The notes: generated by a model not told the origin, from the letters alone. DNA of 64,000 nt from Promethearchaeota archaeon (GCA_019058365.1 JAHPZE010000015.1:1-64000), one strand, 5' to 3'; shown: positions 49,913 through 59,510, numbered from the stretch's first letter. Numbers and translations: made by a program.

Positions 49913-52141
49913 TTAATTAGTTTCAGAATTTTTAGGAATAGTAAAAAAAAAAGTAGAACCCTTATTTACTTGGCTGGTAAACCAGATTTCTCCTCCATGA
50001 AGTTGTACTAATCGTTTTGTAAGTGCTAAACCTAATCCCGTCCCAGGAATTTTTTTTTTCATTTTATGTTCTATCCTTCCAAATTCCTTGAAGATAACAT
50101 GATAATCTTCTTGAGCAATCCCAACTCCTGTATCTTCAATTTGAAACTCCCAATGATTATTTTTATCAATGCATCTAAAAATTATTTTTCCTTTTTCTGT
50201 GAATTTTATTGCATTATTAAGAAGATTAAATAAAATTTGTTTGAACCTTAATGGATCCGCTCTTATATATATATCATCACTAATACCTTCTGAATGATAG
50301 CTTACTCCTTTCTCAATAAATAAATAGTTTACAATAGAAATCAATTCTTTCATCATTGAAATTAATTGAAAAGTTTCAAAATTCAATTCAAATTTACCGA
50401 CTTCAATTAAGGATAAATCTAAAGTTGATTCAGTTAGTTTTTTCAAATGATTAGCTTCTGAGTTAATATCCTTTAAAGTCTCTAATTGTTCCTTATTTAA
50501 TTCTCCATAAGCTCCTTCTAATAATAAATCTGTAAATCCTGAAATCACATTTAAGGGTGTTCTTAATTCATGAGACATTGTTGCCATAAATTTCACCTTA
50601 AATTCCAGTGAGTTAATTAATTGGTCTAATAATTTTTCGCGATTCCTCTCATAATTCTTTCTTTCTGTGATATCAGAAAAAAAAGATTGAATAATCATAT
50701 TATCAGCGATTTTTATAATAGTTGATGTTACTTCTACATCAATTAATTTTCCATCCTTTCTTTGAATTGATATTTCTAAATTATTGAGTTCTGATGAATT
50801 ATATAAATCTTCATTATAATGCTTATCAATAATTTCTGTATATTCCGAGTCAAATATGTCATGAATCTTAAAATTCAATAGCTCATCTTCACGATATTTA
50901 AATAAATTTATAGATTCTTGGTTAACCCGTAAAATTTTCCCACTTATATCGATTAAAAGTATTGCTAAGGGCGCATCTTCTATTAATGCATTCATTTCAT
51001 GGAGAGTCTGTTCCAATCTTCTTACTTCTTGCTCTGATTGTTTAATTTCAGTTATATCTTGAATTAATATATAAATCAGCTTTTTATTGTCAAAATCCAT
51101 CAAGGAAAATCTAAGTATACTCCAAATTGAATTTTTATTTTTCTTTTTAATTTTTAATTGTACTGGTTCTGGTATTTCTCCTTCTTGTAAAATCTTAAAT
51201 GCGTTTTTAAATAGAGCAATGTTTTTTTTTGAAATTAATGGAGTATTTGTATAACACTTGTATAAAATTTCATCTTTGCCATATCCTATTAATTTCTCTA
51301 ACATTGAATTACAGTCTAGGAAGATTCCATCCATATTCACAATAAGAATAGGATATGGCGAATTTTCAAACAAATCTCTGTATTTCTTTTCACTTTCTTT
51401 TAACTTTTCCTCAAATTTTTTTCGTTCAGATATATCTCGAAGCGTTAAAAGATAAGCAGGTTCATTGTCCCATTCAATTTTTACTGCTTGAATCTCTCCA
51501 GTTAAAATTACTCCGTCTTTTTGTGCTATTGAAATTTCATTTTTTTCTCCATCTCTTTTTGGTAAATAAAAAAATAATCCAATAATTTCATTAATTTTTT
51601 TATTAAGATATCTTTCAGCAGCAGGATTTAAGAACTTTACTTTACCAGATTTATCAATGATAATAATACTATCAGCATTCTCTTCAATTATCTTTCGAAA
51701 ACGAGCTTCAGTTTCTTGTAATGATTTTGTCAATGAATCCATCGCCAAAATTATCTTATACCTATCTATAGAGTGCAATATCGCCCGGATAAGAGGATTA
51801 CCTTCTATTTCCCCTTTAATTAAATAATCTTGAGCGCCTGTTTGAACTGCTTTCCGCGCTAAAATTTCATCGTTAAGCCCTGTTATAACAATTATTGGTA
51901 TTTTCTTTACTTTTTCCCTTGTCCGTAGAACTGTTTCAAATCCATCACTATCTGGAAGCTTTAAATCTAACAAAATAACATCGAACTCTCTTTCTTCAAT
52001 AAATTTTAATCCATCTGAAAGCGTTTCAGCATTCCATAAATCAAAATTAAAACTTGTTACTTGGTTAAGTAATTCTTTTATTAATCGAGCATCACCAGGA
52101 TTATCTTCGATTAATAATATTTTTAAATTATTATTCACCAT
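49913..52141 (-). CDS. Hybrid sensor kinase REC-PAS-PAS-PAS-HisKA-HATPase
   Basis: A 742-residue cytoplasmic kinase. Receiver at residues 5-125 (LIEDNPGDARL, LLDLKLPDSDG, VITGLND), three PAS domains (about 140-245, 255-370, 380-495; ADSIIIIDKSGKVKFLNPAA opens the first), HisKA with FMATMSHELRTPLNVI (about 517-532) and ATPase with NNAIKF, DTGVGI and GTGLGLALTK. There are no membrane segments, so it senses internal signals. The start is translationally close to the small receiver gene (18 bases); GGTGATT precedes its ATG. It is the last gene of the minus-strand island. Confidence 0.88.
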   Translation of the reverse strand: MVNNNLKILLIEDNPGDARLIKELLNQVTSFNFDLWNAETLSDGLKFIEEREFDVILLDLKLPDSDGFETVLRTREKVKKIPIIVITGLNDEILARKAVQTGAQDYLIKGEIEGNPLIRAILHSIDRYKIILAMDSLTKSLQETEARFRKIIEENADSIIIIDKSGKVKFLNPAAERYLNKKINEIIGLFFYLPKRDGEKNEISIAQKDGVILTGEIQAVKIEWDNEPAYLLTLRDISERKKFEEKLKESEKKYRDLFENSPYPILIVNMDGIFLDCNSMLEKLIGYGKDEILYKCYTNTPLISKKNIALFKNAFKILQEGEIPEPVQLKIKKKNKNSIWSILRFSLMDFDNKKLIYILIQDITEIKQSEQEVRRLEQTLHEMNALIEDAPLAILLIDISGKILRVNQESINLFKYREDELLNFKIHDIFDSEYTEIIDKHYNEDLYNSSELNNLEISIQRKDGKLIDVEVTSTIIKIADNMIIQSFFSDITERKNYERNREKLLDQLINSLEFKVKFMATMSHELRTPLNVISGFTDLLLEGAYGELNKEQLETLKDINSEANHLKKLTESTLDLSLIEVGKFELNFETFQLISMMKELISIVNYLFIEKGVSYHSEGISDDIYIRADPLRFKQILFNLLNNAIKFTEKGKIIFRCIDKNNHWEFQIEDTGVGIAQEDYHVIFKEFGRIEHKMKKKIPGTGLGLALTKRLVQLHGGEIWFTSQVNKGSTFFFTIPKNSETN

Positions 52142-52159
52142 TTAATCACCAATTTATTA

Positions 52160-52555
52160 TCAAGTGGAATTAGCTTCACTATTGACTCTATTCGGTGAAT
52201 TTAACGCTTTATTAACACTCGTAATTAATTCTTCATGAGTAAAAGGTTTCTTTAAAAAGATAGAAGCTCCAATAGAAATCGCTTCATTTTTAATGCTATT
52301 ATCAGCACTTGCAAAAATAATTTTTGATTTTTTTTTTAAGCTTAGAATTTCCTTTGCTGCTTCTAATCCATTTTTAACCGGCATTCGATAATCTAATAAA
52401 ATGATATCTGGTTTTTCTGATAAAGATTTGAAAATACTAATTGCTATTTCTCCATTATTCGCTTTTTCAATAATATCAAAACCTTTTGATTTTAACATCA
52501 ACTCATACATTCTTTGTAAATCTAAATCATCCTCAACAATAAAGATACTTGTTAT
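52160..52555 (-). CDS. Single-domain response regulator; probable ATA start
   Basis: A 131-residue CheY-like receiver. From the first available ATG (52510) the protein would lack strand 1 and the acidic pocket. The open frame upstream supplies them: ITSIFIVEDDLDLQRMYEL. Phospho-acceptor: LLDYRMPVKNG. Then FASADNS and FLKKPF with the conserved lysine. The only codon at start distance is ATA (52553-52555), with GAGGTGAT five bases before it, lying in the end of the preceding kinase gene (gap of one base). So initiation at ATA, or an ATG-to-ATA change or error, is implied. Likely target of the kinase encoded just upstream. Confidence 0.75.
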   Translation of the reverse strand: MTSIFIVEDDLDLQRMYELMLKSKGFDIIEKANNGEIAISIFKSLSEKPDIILLDYRMPVKNGLEAAKEILSLKKKSKIIFASADNSIKNEAISIGASIFLKKPFTHEELITSVNKALNSPNRVNSEANST

Positions 52556-52556
52556 T

Positions 52557-54422
52557 TTATATCACCTCAGGGATCAAGAAAATAACATTACTTCCTCTCG
52601 AATAATCACCTTTAACTCTATCTTCCACCCAAATTCTACCATCATAACTCTCAATTATTGTTTTGACTAAAAACAACCCTAATCCTATTCTGCATAAAGC
52701 GTTTGCTTCATTATATCCTAAAAATATTGTCTTCTTCCATTCATCAGGAATTCCTACACCATTATCCATAAATTTAAATTTTAAATATTTTTTTCGATTT
52801 ACTATTTCACTAGTAATTTTAATAGAAATTTCTACCTTTTTGTTTTGATTATGTATTACTGCGTTAGTCAAAATATTGTTAAAAGCATCTTCTATTAACT
52901 CATTTGCTTGAATTTTTGTTTTTTCATTAAAAATATCTAGATCTACATTTATTTCTCGATTTAAAAAGGAAGTTTTCAAATGTTCTATTGACTTTTTCAA
53001 TGTATTTTGGACTTCGATTGGACAATTTAGCATTTTAATTCCTTCCAGCTGTGAAAGTCTTTGGACATTTAAAATCAATCTTGCTCCTCTTTCAATCTGA
53101 TTTTTAGAATGTTTCATTATTTCTTTGGATAATTCTCTATTATTAGATGTCCTAAGATCTTCTAAACATAATTCAGTAGCAGATAATAAATTCTGAAGTA
53201 TATTATTCATATCGTGCGTGAAAAGATCTTTATAAAAAATCGCTTGATTATATGCTTCACGGAATTTTTTTTCACTTTCTTTTAATTTTTGTTCGGCTTT
53301 CTTACGTTCTGTAATGTTGTGATTAATAGCCACAACACCAATAGGCTTTCCTTCGTCATCTTTAATAAGTGAGACTGATGATAATAGATTAAGCCACTTA
53401 CCATCTTTTCGTGGTTGAGTAACTTCACCTTCCCAATAACCATTTTTAAAAAATTGTTTCAGAACATCTTCTTGAGTATTATTAGGATATTTTACTGTAA
53501 TTGTATCCATTACATTTTTCCCTATGATTTCCTCAGCCTTCCAGCTATATATCCTTTCTGCTGCATTATTCCAGCTAATAATATTGAAATCTAAATCAGT
53601 TGAGATAATCGCGTCAGACACGTTATCAACTAACATAGCTTGATATTTAATTTTTTCTTCTGCTTTCTTACCTTCTGTTATATCACTAATTGTCGCAATC
53701 ATTTTTGGTGTTCCATCGATATTTATAATACAACCCCTTACCATACAAAAAACATAATGACCATCTTTATGTTTTGTTCTAAATTCCATTGAAACAATAT
53801 TTCTGGTTACTTTTGCCTCTTCAAATACTTTTTTAACAGTTGTTATATCATCAGGGTGTATAAATTGAAATCCATCTACTCCAGTAGATTCTTCAGCCGT
53901 AAATCCTGTAATATTAAATATTTGTGGACTTACATATGTTCGTGTCCCATCAAGATTGCTTTCTATGATTGCTTCAGTGATATTATTAACTAGATTTCTA
54001 TATTTTGCTTCAGATTTTTTTAATTTTTTCTTTATATTATATCTCTCGATTGCATAATTTATAGAACGTTTAAGTAATATAGAATTAACTTGTCCTTTAA
54101 CTAAATAATCTTCTGCTCCAATTTTTACTGCGTCAATAGCTAATTCTAAATCATCTGTACCTGTCAAGACAATTATTGGAATATTTTGAGCTTTTTCAAG
54201 CATCATTTTTAATGTATCAAAACCACTACTGTCAGGTAACCTCAAATCTAATAAGATTAGATTAAAATCAACTTGAGAGAGCTGTTCTATACCTTGGGTT
54301 AAATTATCAATATGGGCTATTTCAAATTTGTCCAAACCTAATTCTTTATTCATTTCCAATATTATTCTAACGTCTCCAAGATTATCTTCAATCAGTAATA
54401 TATTAATAGATTTAAATTTCAT
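52557..54422 (-). CDS. Hybrid sensor kinase REC-PAS-PAS-HK
   Basis: A 621-residue cytoplasmic kinase: receiver (5-125; LIEDNLGDVRI, LLDLRLPDSSG, VLTGTDD), two PAS domains (about 140-250 with TYVSPQIFNITGF, and 262-375 with SWNNAAERIYSWKAEEIIGKN cut short here), then the HK core with FTHDMNNILQ as H-box, NAVIHNQ, DNGVGIP and RIGLGLFLVKTI. Its REC-first layout and H-box match the plus-strand 48637 gene, which looks like a shorter relative. It overlaps the upstream receiver gene by 11 bases and leaves one base to the downstream receiver. Confidence 0.88.
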   Translation of the reverse strand: MKFKSINILLIEDNLGDVRIILEMNKELGLDKFEIAHIDNLTQGIEQLSQVDFNLILLDLRLPDSSGFDTLKMMLEKAQNIPIIVLTGTDDLELAIDAVKIGAEDYLVKGQVNSILLKRSINYAIERYNIKKKLKKSEAKYRNLVNNITEAIIESNLDGTRTYVSPQIFNITGFTAEESTGVDGFQFIHPDDITTVKKVFEEAKVTRNIVSMEFRTKHKDGHYVFCMVRGCIINIDGTPKMIATISDITEGKKAEEKIKYQAMLVDNVSDAIISTDLDFNIISWNNAAERIYSWKAEEIIGKNVMDTITVKYPNNTQEDVLKQFFKNGYWEGEVTQPRKDGKWLNLLSSVSLIKDDEGKPIGVVAINHNITERKKAEQKLKESEKKFREAYNQAIFYKDLFTHDMNNILQNLLSATELCLEDLRTSNNRELSKEIMKHSKNQIERGARLILNVQRLSQLEGIKMLNCPIEVQNTLKKSIEHLKTSFLNREINVDLDIFNEKTKIQANELIEDAFNNILTNAVIHNQNKKVEISIKITSEIVNRKKYLKFKFMDNGVGIPDEWKKTIFLGYNEANALCRIGLGLFLVKTIIESYDGRIWVEDRVKGDYSRGSNVIFLIPEVI

Positions 54423-54900
54423 TTTTTACCTCCTTATTATAATAGTGATTATTTTGAATTGATGGTAATTGTGCAATATTAAGCCAAAAGTCGCCAATAC
54501 TACTAATAATTTCAATGAATTTTAACATGCCTATTGGTTTAGTAATATAGCAGTTCGCTTGTAAATTGTATGCAGTTAAAATATCGTTATAAGAGTGTGA
54601 TGTTGTTAATACAACTACAGGAATTCTTCGTAGTAAAGTATGATTTTTAATTTCAGTAAGAACTTCTCTACCATCCTTTCGGGGCAAATTAAGATCCAAT
54701 AGAATTAAATTTGGATAATTTGATTGCTTATATTTACCTCTTTTATATAAATAAGCTACTGCTTCTTCACCATTTTGTACAATATTTAGATTAATGTTAA
54801 AATTTGATTCTCTAATTGCTTCAATCGTTAACCTAATATCACCGGGATTATCTTCAACTAATAGTAATTCAATTGACTTTTTTTTTCTAGCAACACTCAT
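54412..54900 (-). CDS. Rcp1-like single-domain response regulator
   Basis: A 162-residue receiver: [39 protein letters not shown] with the phospho-acceptor Asp, VVVLTTSHSYND and CYITKPIGMLKF. The pattern with VEDNPGD and a YxR/K-GKY loop is that of Rcp1-type regulators that pair with phytochrome-like kinases, and has no output domain. Its 3' end overlaps the next kinase by 11 bases. The region around its start codon also occurs at 60182, as a remnant (see the feature at 60047-60184). Confidence 0.88.
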   Translation of the reverse strand: MSVARKKKSIELLLVEDNPGDIRLTIEAIRESNFNINLNIVQNGEEAVAYLYKRGKYKQSNYPNLILLDLNLPRKDGREVLTEIKNHTLLRRIPVVVLTTSHSYNDILTAYNLQANCYITKPIGMLKFIEIISSIGDFWLNIAQLPSIQNNHYYNKEVKNEI

Positions 54901-55408
54901 TATTCTGCGATAATTTTTTCTCTTGTTTTTATTTTATCTTCCATTTAATTACTTTTTGTGTCCATCTGGAGGTAATTTCACTATACTAAACCAAAAATTA
55001 CCTATTGACTTAACAACTTTTATAAATTGTTCTATATCTACTGGTTTTGTAATAAAACAATTAGCATAAAGCTCATATGATTTTATAATGTCTTCATCAG
55101 CAGAGGATGTAGTAAGAATGACAACAGGTATTCTTTTTAATGGGTCTTCCTTCTTTATTTCTTCTAATACCTCACGACCATCTTTTTTTGGTAAATTCAA
55201 ATCTAATAGAATTAAATCAGGGCGAGGTTTTCTTTCATATTTATCCTCTTTTCTCAAAAATGCTAAAGCCTCTATTCCATCCTCGACAATATGAAGATTA
55301 TTGAAAATTTTACTCTCATTTAAGGCTTCAACAGTCAATCGAACGTCACCAGGATTATCTTCAACCAATAGAATCTCAACGGGAATCATTTTTTTTTACC
55401 TTACTCAC
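54885..55408. repeat. Segmental duplication, copy 1
   Basis: This stretch, holding the 54949-55389 receiver and the start codon region of the 54412-54900 gene, is repeated at about 60168-60690. The similarity includes non-coding flanks (for example TAGCAACACTCATTATTCTG at 54888 and 60172). The centre (55112-55386) differs at only two positions by my count; the ends are more divergent. Confidence 0.75.
54949..55389 (-). CDS. Rcp1-like single-domain response regulator (duplicate 1)
   Basis: A 146-residue receiver: [46 protein letters not shown] (phospho-acceptor), [20 protein letters not shown] and a KLPPDGHKK tail. It is nearly identical to the 60233-60706 gene: over 55112-55386 I count two mismatches to the other copy, whereas the C-terminal third is clearly less alike. 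AAGGTAA precedes the ATG. It follows the 55452-57596 kinase by 62 bases and is its likely partner. Confidence 0.9.
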   Translation of the reverse strand: MIPVEILLVEDNPGDVRLTVEALNESKIFNNLHIVEDGIEALAFLRKEDKYERKPRPDLILLDLNLPKKDGREVLEEIKKEDPLKRIPVVILTTSSADEDIIKSYELYANCFITKPVDIEQFIKVVKSIGNFWFSIVKLPPDGHKK

Positions 55409-55451
55409 TTTTTTTATTTAATTTTTATATTTATATTCTTTTATTATTATT

Positions 55452-57596
55452 TTAGTTATAACTATTAAATTTCTTTTTTGGAATGGAAAAATAGAACGTG
55501 GAGCCCTTATCTTTTTCTGATTCTACCCAAATTTTTCCTCCATGACGTTGAACTATTTTTTTACATACAGCTAATCCAATTCCAGTCCCTCCATATTCAT
55601 CCTTTTTATGGAGGCGCTGAAAAATTATAAAAATACGATCAAAATATTGCGAATCTATTCCTATCCCATTATCTTTAACACTGAATTCCCAAGAATTCTC
55701 TTTTACTTCTCCAGTTATATGAACCATCGGAATCTCTGAGGTATTGAACTTGATTGCATTAGAAATTAAATTCTGAAATAGCTGAGTCATTTGTGAATCA
55801 TCGGCTATAATTACTGGAAGAGGATCACATGTTACCTCCGCATTTGATTCTGTAATTAAAGTAGATAAATCAATTTTTACCGATTCAAGAATTACATTCA
55901 TATCAGTTGCTTTAAAGGGTTTACCACGCGTTCCTACCCTTGAATATAATAATAAATCATTTATTAACCCCTGCATTCTTATAGCACCATCTGCAGCATA
56001 ATTTATGAAATCATTTGCATCATTATCTAATTTATCCTTATATCTTCTCTGCAATAATTGAGTAAAACTTGCTACCATCCTTAATGGTTCTTGAAGATCA
56101 TGTGATGCTACATAAGCAAATTGTTCTAATTCTGCATTTGAACGTTTTAAATCTTCCATTAAAATTTTTAATTCTTGTTCAATATTTTTAAGTTTTGTAA
56201 TGTCGATATTTGTTGTAACAATATTTTTAATAACACCTTTTTCATCTATATTTGAATATCCATTAACCAATATCCATTTAACATAGTCATTTTTGGGAGA
56301 GACTATTCCACCGATATAATCTTTCAAGGGTTTTTTCGATGAAAGAATTAAATTTGCAGGATATTCTTCTTGAGGGATAATTGTATGATCTTCTTTTATA
56401 AAATTCCATTCCTTATCGATGGTTTTTTTACCTACCATCTGATCATAAGTGAGTTCCAGTAATTCTTCAGCTTTTTTATTACACGAAATTACACTTGTAT
56501 CAGCATCATGAACAACGATTCCTACAGGTAAATTTTCGAGTAAAAAGCGATATTTTTCTTCGCTTTCTTTTAATTCTTTTGTTCTTTTCTCAATTAGGAT
56601 TTCAAGCCCTTCTTCCATTATCAATCTAAGTATTACACTTCCCACTTCCTTTCCAATTGCTTGAAGTATGGTTCTTTCTTCTTTAGTAAAGGTATGGTTT
56701 TCTGAATTGATTACATTCAATGCTCCTATGATTTTTCCTGCTGTTGTTATAGGAATAATCGCAAGTGCAGAATTTTTCCACTTTTTAGAGAGTTCTGGTT
56801 CAAATTCTTTATTATTCTCTGTAAAAATTGCATTCCCCTCAACTAAAACAATTCTATAAGGCATTGAATCATAAGAGATACATTTTACCGTTTCAATAAA
56901 CTCAGAAGGCAGACCTTTATGATAGAAAATATTAGCCACTCTCTCCTCCTCATCATTTAGATATAATGCTCCTCCAGTAATATTCATTAAATTTAACACT
57001 ATATCCACTAATTTTTCACTGAAATAATTCAAATTCTCAGCATCGTTTCCCAATTTGATAATTTTATTTAAGATCTCTAATCTATTGTTAAAAAGTATAA
57101 CTTTTCTTTCCATTTTTTTCTTTACAGTTATGTCTTGAACTATTCCTTCATATCCTATAAATTGACCTTCTTGATTTTTTAATAATCTAGTATTTTCCAA
57201 AATCCACTTTTTATTACCGTCTTTATCATAGATTTTTGATTCAAAATCAGAAACAAAACCGTTTTTTTTTATTAATTTTTTAAAATTATCTCGATTATTA
57301 GAATCTCCATATATTTGAGAATCAATATTATATATACTCTTAATAAGTTCGTTAGGGGTATCATAACCTAGAATTTTTGCCATATTGGGGTTTGCTATTT
57401 TATAGCGATTGCCACCTGTACTCTGATAAATACCCAATATACTATTCTTAAAGATATTCTGATAATTCTCTTGTGTTTGTTCTAACTCAAGAGTTAAAGC
57501 GATCATTCCTTTGTTTGATGCTATTAACTCTTCAGTTAATTCATCAATAATCTTTTGTTGTTTTTTGAGTTCCTTTTTTAAACTTTCTTTCCTCAT
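55452..57596 (-). CDS. Sensor histidine kinase PAS-GAF-PAS-HisKA-HATPase
   Basis: A 714-residue cytoplasmic kinase. A coiled coil opens it (residues 1-40), followed by PAS (about 45-160: NYQNIFKNSILGIYQSTGG), GAF (about 175-335: ALYLNDEEERVANIFYHKG, IPITTAGKIIGALNVIN), PAS (350-475: LPVGIVVHDADTSVISCNKK), HisKA with YVASHDLQEPLRMV (about 503-516) and ATPase with NAIKFN, DNGIGID and GTGIGLAVCKKI. The H-box is the phytochrome-like type, which goes with Rcp1-like regulators, two of which follow directly. The C-terminal half is closely similar to that of the 60741 kinase, so kinase plus regulator were duplicated together. Confidence 0.9.
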   Translation of the reverse strand: MRKESLKKELKKQQKIIDELTEELIASNKGMIALTLELEQTQENYQNIFKNSILGIYQSTGGNRYKIANPNMAKILGYDTPNELIKSIYNIDSQIYGDSNNRDNFKKLIKKNGFVSDFESKIYDKDGNKKWILENTRLLKNQEGQFIGYEGIVQDITVKKKMERKVILFNNRLEILNKIIKLGNDAENLNYFSEKLVDIVLNLMNITGGALYLNDEEERVANIFYHKGLPSEFIETVKCISYDSMPYRIVLVEGNAIFTENNKEFEPELSKKWKNSALAIIPITTAGKIIGALNVINSENHTFTKEERTILQAIGKEVGSVILRLIMEEGLEILIEKRTKELKESEEKYRFLLENLPVGIVVHDADTSVISCNKKAEELLELTYDQMVGKKTIDKEWNFIKEDHTIIPQEEYPANLILSSKKPLKDYIGGIVSPKNDYVKWILVNGYSNIDEKGVIKNIVTTNIDITKLKNIEQELKILMEDLKRSNAELEQFAYVASHDLQEPLRMVASFTQLLQRRYKDKLDNDANDFINYAADGAIRMQGLINDLLLYSRVGTRGKPFKATDMNVILESVKIDLSTLITESNAEVTCDPLPVIIADDSQMTQLFQNLISNAIKFNTSEIPMVHITGEVKENSWEFSVKDNGIGIDSQYFDRIFIIFQRLHKKDEYGGTGIGLAVCKKIVQRHGGKIWVESEKDKGSTFYFSIPKKKFNSYN

Positions 57597-57630
57597 ATTG
57601 AATAAAAACGAATTGATTTTACTATACTAT

Positions 57631-58650
57631 TTAATTTAGACTTCTATTTTCTTTTATAACAATTATTGTGGCATCATCGTTATCTTTTGCTAAATTTTCT
57701 AACATATGATAAGCAATAAATCTTGCTGGTTCATTTAATAAATGAGAATAATCTATCCATCGCCATCTAGAGTTTATCCCATCAGAAAATAAAACCATAA
57801 TAAAGCCAGGTTCCCAATGATGTTTCATAACCCTAATTGTTGGTATAGTGCGTCCCACAAGACCTCTTTGAGTTATGAATGTCTCTTGCATTTTATTACC
57901 AAATGTACGCGCTTCAACGTTACCAACTCCCGTAAAGAAGACATCTTTATTTATTAAATCAAATCTTGCTAAAGCGATTACAATACCTCGCGAATGTCGG
58001 CACTCAATATGTAAACCACGAATGATCTGATTAAGAGGTTGATCAAAATTCTTTTTTATGTATTCTAATGCTATAGTTGTCGCTCTATTAGCCATTGGAC
58101 CATGCCCTAATCCATCAATCACGCTAATTAATACATTTTCCTTCCATCTTTTAATAATAAATGCATCACCGTTCACTTGAAATCCAGGATAAGGGCGAGA
58201 GACTCCACTAAAATCAAGGGGAAATATCACTTTTTTTATTACATCTTTTATCCATCGTTTGACAATAATATGAGTTCCAATACCTTTTCGAGAAATAATA
58301 TTGAAATTATCCATTAATCGGTTAATAGTTCCCAAACCAAAACCTAAACTACCAATTGTTGAAAAGCCATCAACGATTGCTAACTCAACATCTTCAATCC
58401 CCGGGCCATTGTCTATGGATTCTATTTGAATGCCTTTTTTACCTTGTTCTTCAATTGAAGTTATAATGATTTTTCCATCTTTAGCGTACTTGATTAAATT
58501 GGAAACTAATTCGCTTGCTGTAATTGCTATTTCTTCTATATCTTCTGCCTTGTTAAAACCAATTTGTTTTGCAATTATTCTTGATTTTTTCCTAGCTTTT
58601 ATCTTATCATTTGGATGACCTACTTCCATCGACCATTTTTCTTTTTCCAT
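57631..58650 (-). CDS. RsbT-like kinase domain fused to RsbX/SpoIIE-like phosphatase
   Basis: A 339-residue fusion. Residues about 1-135 are an anti-sigma-type ATPase: ASELVSNLIKYAKDG, DNGPGIEDVELAIVDGFS, GFGLGTINRLMDNF. Residues about 145-335 are a PP2C-type phosphatase of the RsbX/SpoIIE group: VNGDAFIIKRW, VIDGLGHGPMANRAT (metal site), FTGVGNVEARTF and LFSDGINSRW. In a stressosome RsbT phosphorylates STAS proteins and RsbX reverses it; here kinase-like and phosphatase parts share one chain. The start is the ATG at 58650, overlapping the upstream gene's stop (TAATG); a GTG at 58665 would overlap more. Confidence 0.88.
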   Translation of the reverse strand: MEKEKWSMEVGHPNDKIKARKKSRIIAKQIGFNKAEDIEEIAITASELVSNLIKYAKDGKIIITSIEEQGKKGIQIESIDNGPGIEDVELAIVDGFSTIGSLGFGLGTINRLMDNFNIISRKGIGTHIIVKRWIKDVIKKVIFPLDFSGVSRPYPGFQVNGDAFIIKRWKENVLISVIDGLGHGPMANRATTIALEYIKKNFDQPLNQIIRGLHIECRHSRGIVIALARFDLINKDVFFTGVGNVEARTFGNKMQETFITQRGLVGRTIPTIRVMKHHWEPGFIMVLFSDGINSRWRWIDYSHLLNEPARFIAYHMLENLAKDNDDATIIVIKENRSLN

Positions 58651-59060
58651 TAAGATTTTAACCACTTCTTAATAATTATTGTTGTACCTTTTCCTACTTC
58701 AGATGTAATCTTCATTTCGTCCATCAATCGTTTCACACCTGATAATCCCATTCCTTGACCATTTCCAGTAGAAAATCCTGGTTTCATTGCATTCTCAATA
58801 TCAGAGATACCAGGACCATTGTCTTTAAAATCCAATTGAATTCCTTTCTCATCATTATGTGTTAATATATTCCAAGTCATTACGCCATTCTTTGCATAGA
58901 TAACTATATTCCTACCTAATTCCGATGCTGCTGTTATGATACGAGTAATGTCAGTAGTACGGAAACCCATAGTCTCGGTTATTTTGCGTAATATCCTCCG
59001 AATTCGCACGAGCGCCGTTTCATTATTAATCTCTATTTCTCCTTTAATTTCACTATTCAA
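58650..59060 (-). CDS. RsbT-like serine kinase of a stressosome
   Basis: A 136-residue HATPase-fold kinase. N-box AASELGRNIVIYAKNG (44-59), DNGPGISDIENAM (80-92), and GFSTGNGQGMGLSGVKRLMDE (95-115, split motif) are close to Bacillus RsbT, including the TGNG segment before the ATP lid. It is predicted to phosphorylate the Ser/Asp-Ser sites on the RsbS-like and RsbR-like STAS proteins encoded directly upstream. It overlaps the fused RsbT-RsbX gene by a TAATG junction. The N-terminal region up to residue 15 is unconserved. Confidence 0.9.
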   Translation of the reverse strand: MNSEIKGEIEINNETALVRIRRILRKITETMGFRTTDITRIITAASELGRNIVIYAKNGVMTWNILTHNDEKGIQLDFKDNGPGISDIENAMKPGFSTGNGQGMGLSGVKRLMDEMKITSEVGKGTTIIIKKWLKS

Positions 59061-59127
59061 TATAATTTTCTCTCAAAAAAATTTTTAAAATCAAATTGAC
59101 ATTTTTATTTTGGTTTCTTAAACTGAA

Positions 59128-59487
59128 TTACAACTTTAATAATTCAAGACCTTTATCTACATTTAATACAAAGAGAGTATTACCGAGATTAAACCCTAAT
59201 TCTACCGTAGTAATGGCAACACTTGGATGCATTCCCGCAATAATCGTCTTAGCTCCCATTAGAGCCACCATTTGAGTTGTCTCAACAATCGTCCTTACAA
59301 AAAAAGAGTCTACAACTTCTACTGTTGAAATATCCAGAATTAATCCATTTACTTCATAATCTTCTAAATTTTGTAATATTTTTCTTTGTATAATCTCAAT
59401 TTCTTCAACACTGGCCTCCCATGGTATTTTTACCAATAAGACATCATGAATTTTATTGATTGAAACGGTTTCCTTTCCTTCTGGCAT
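59128..59487 (-). CDS. RsbS-like STAS protein
   Basis: A 119-residue single STAS domain. HDVLLVKIPWEASVEEIE opens it; the phosphorylation loop is LDISTVEVVDSFFVRTI with Ser61 at the site used in RsbS; then GAKTIIAGMHPSVAITTVELGF closely follows RsbS. In bacterial stressosomes RsbS with RsbR forms the icosahedral core that holds RsbT until stress. It lies 23 bases after the RsbR-like gene and 67 before RsbT. Its length matches bacterial RsbS. Confidence 0.9.
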   Translation of the reverse strand: MPEGKETVSINKIHDVLLVKIPWEASVEEIEIIQRKILQNLEDYEVNGLILDISTVEVVDSFFVRTIVETTQMVALMGAKTIIAGMHPSVAITTVELGFNLGNTLFVLNVDKGLELLKL

Positions 59488-59510
59488 TGAATATTTTGCA
59501 ACCTCTAAGA

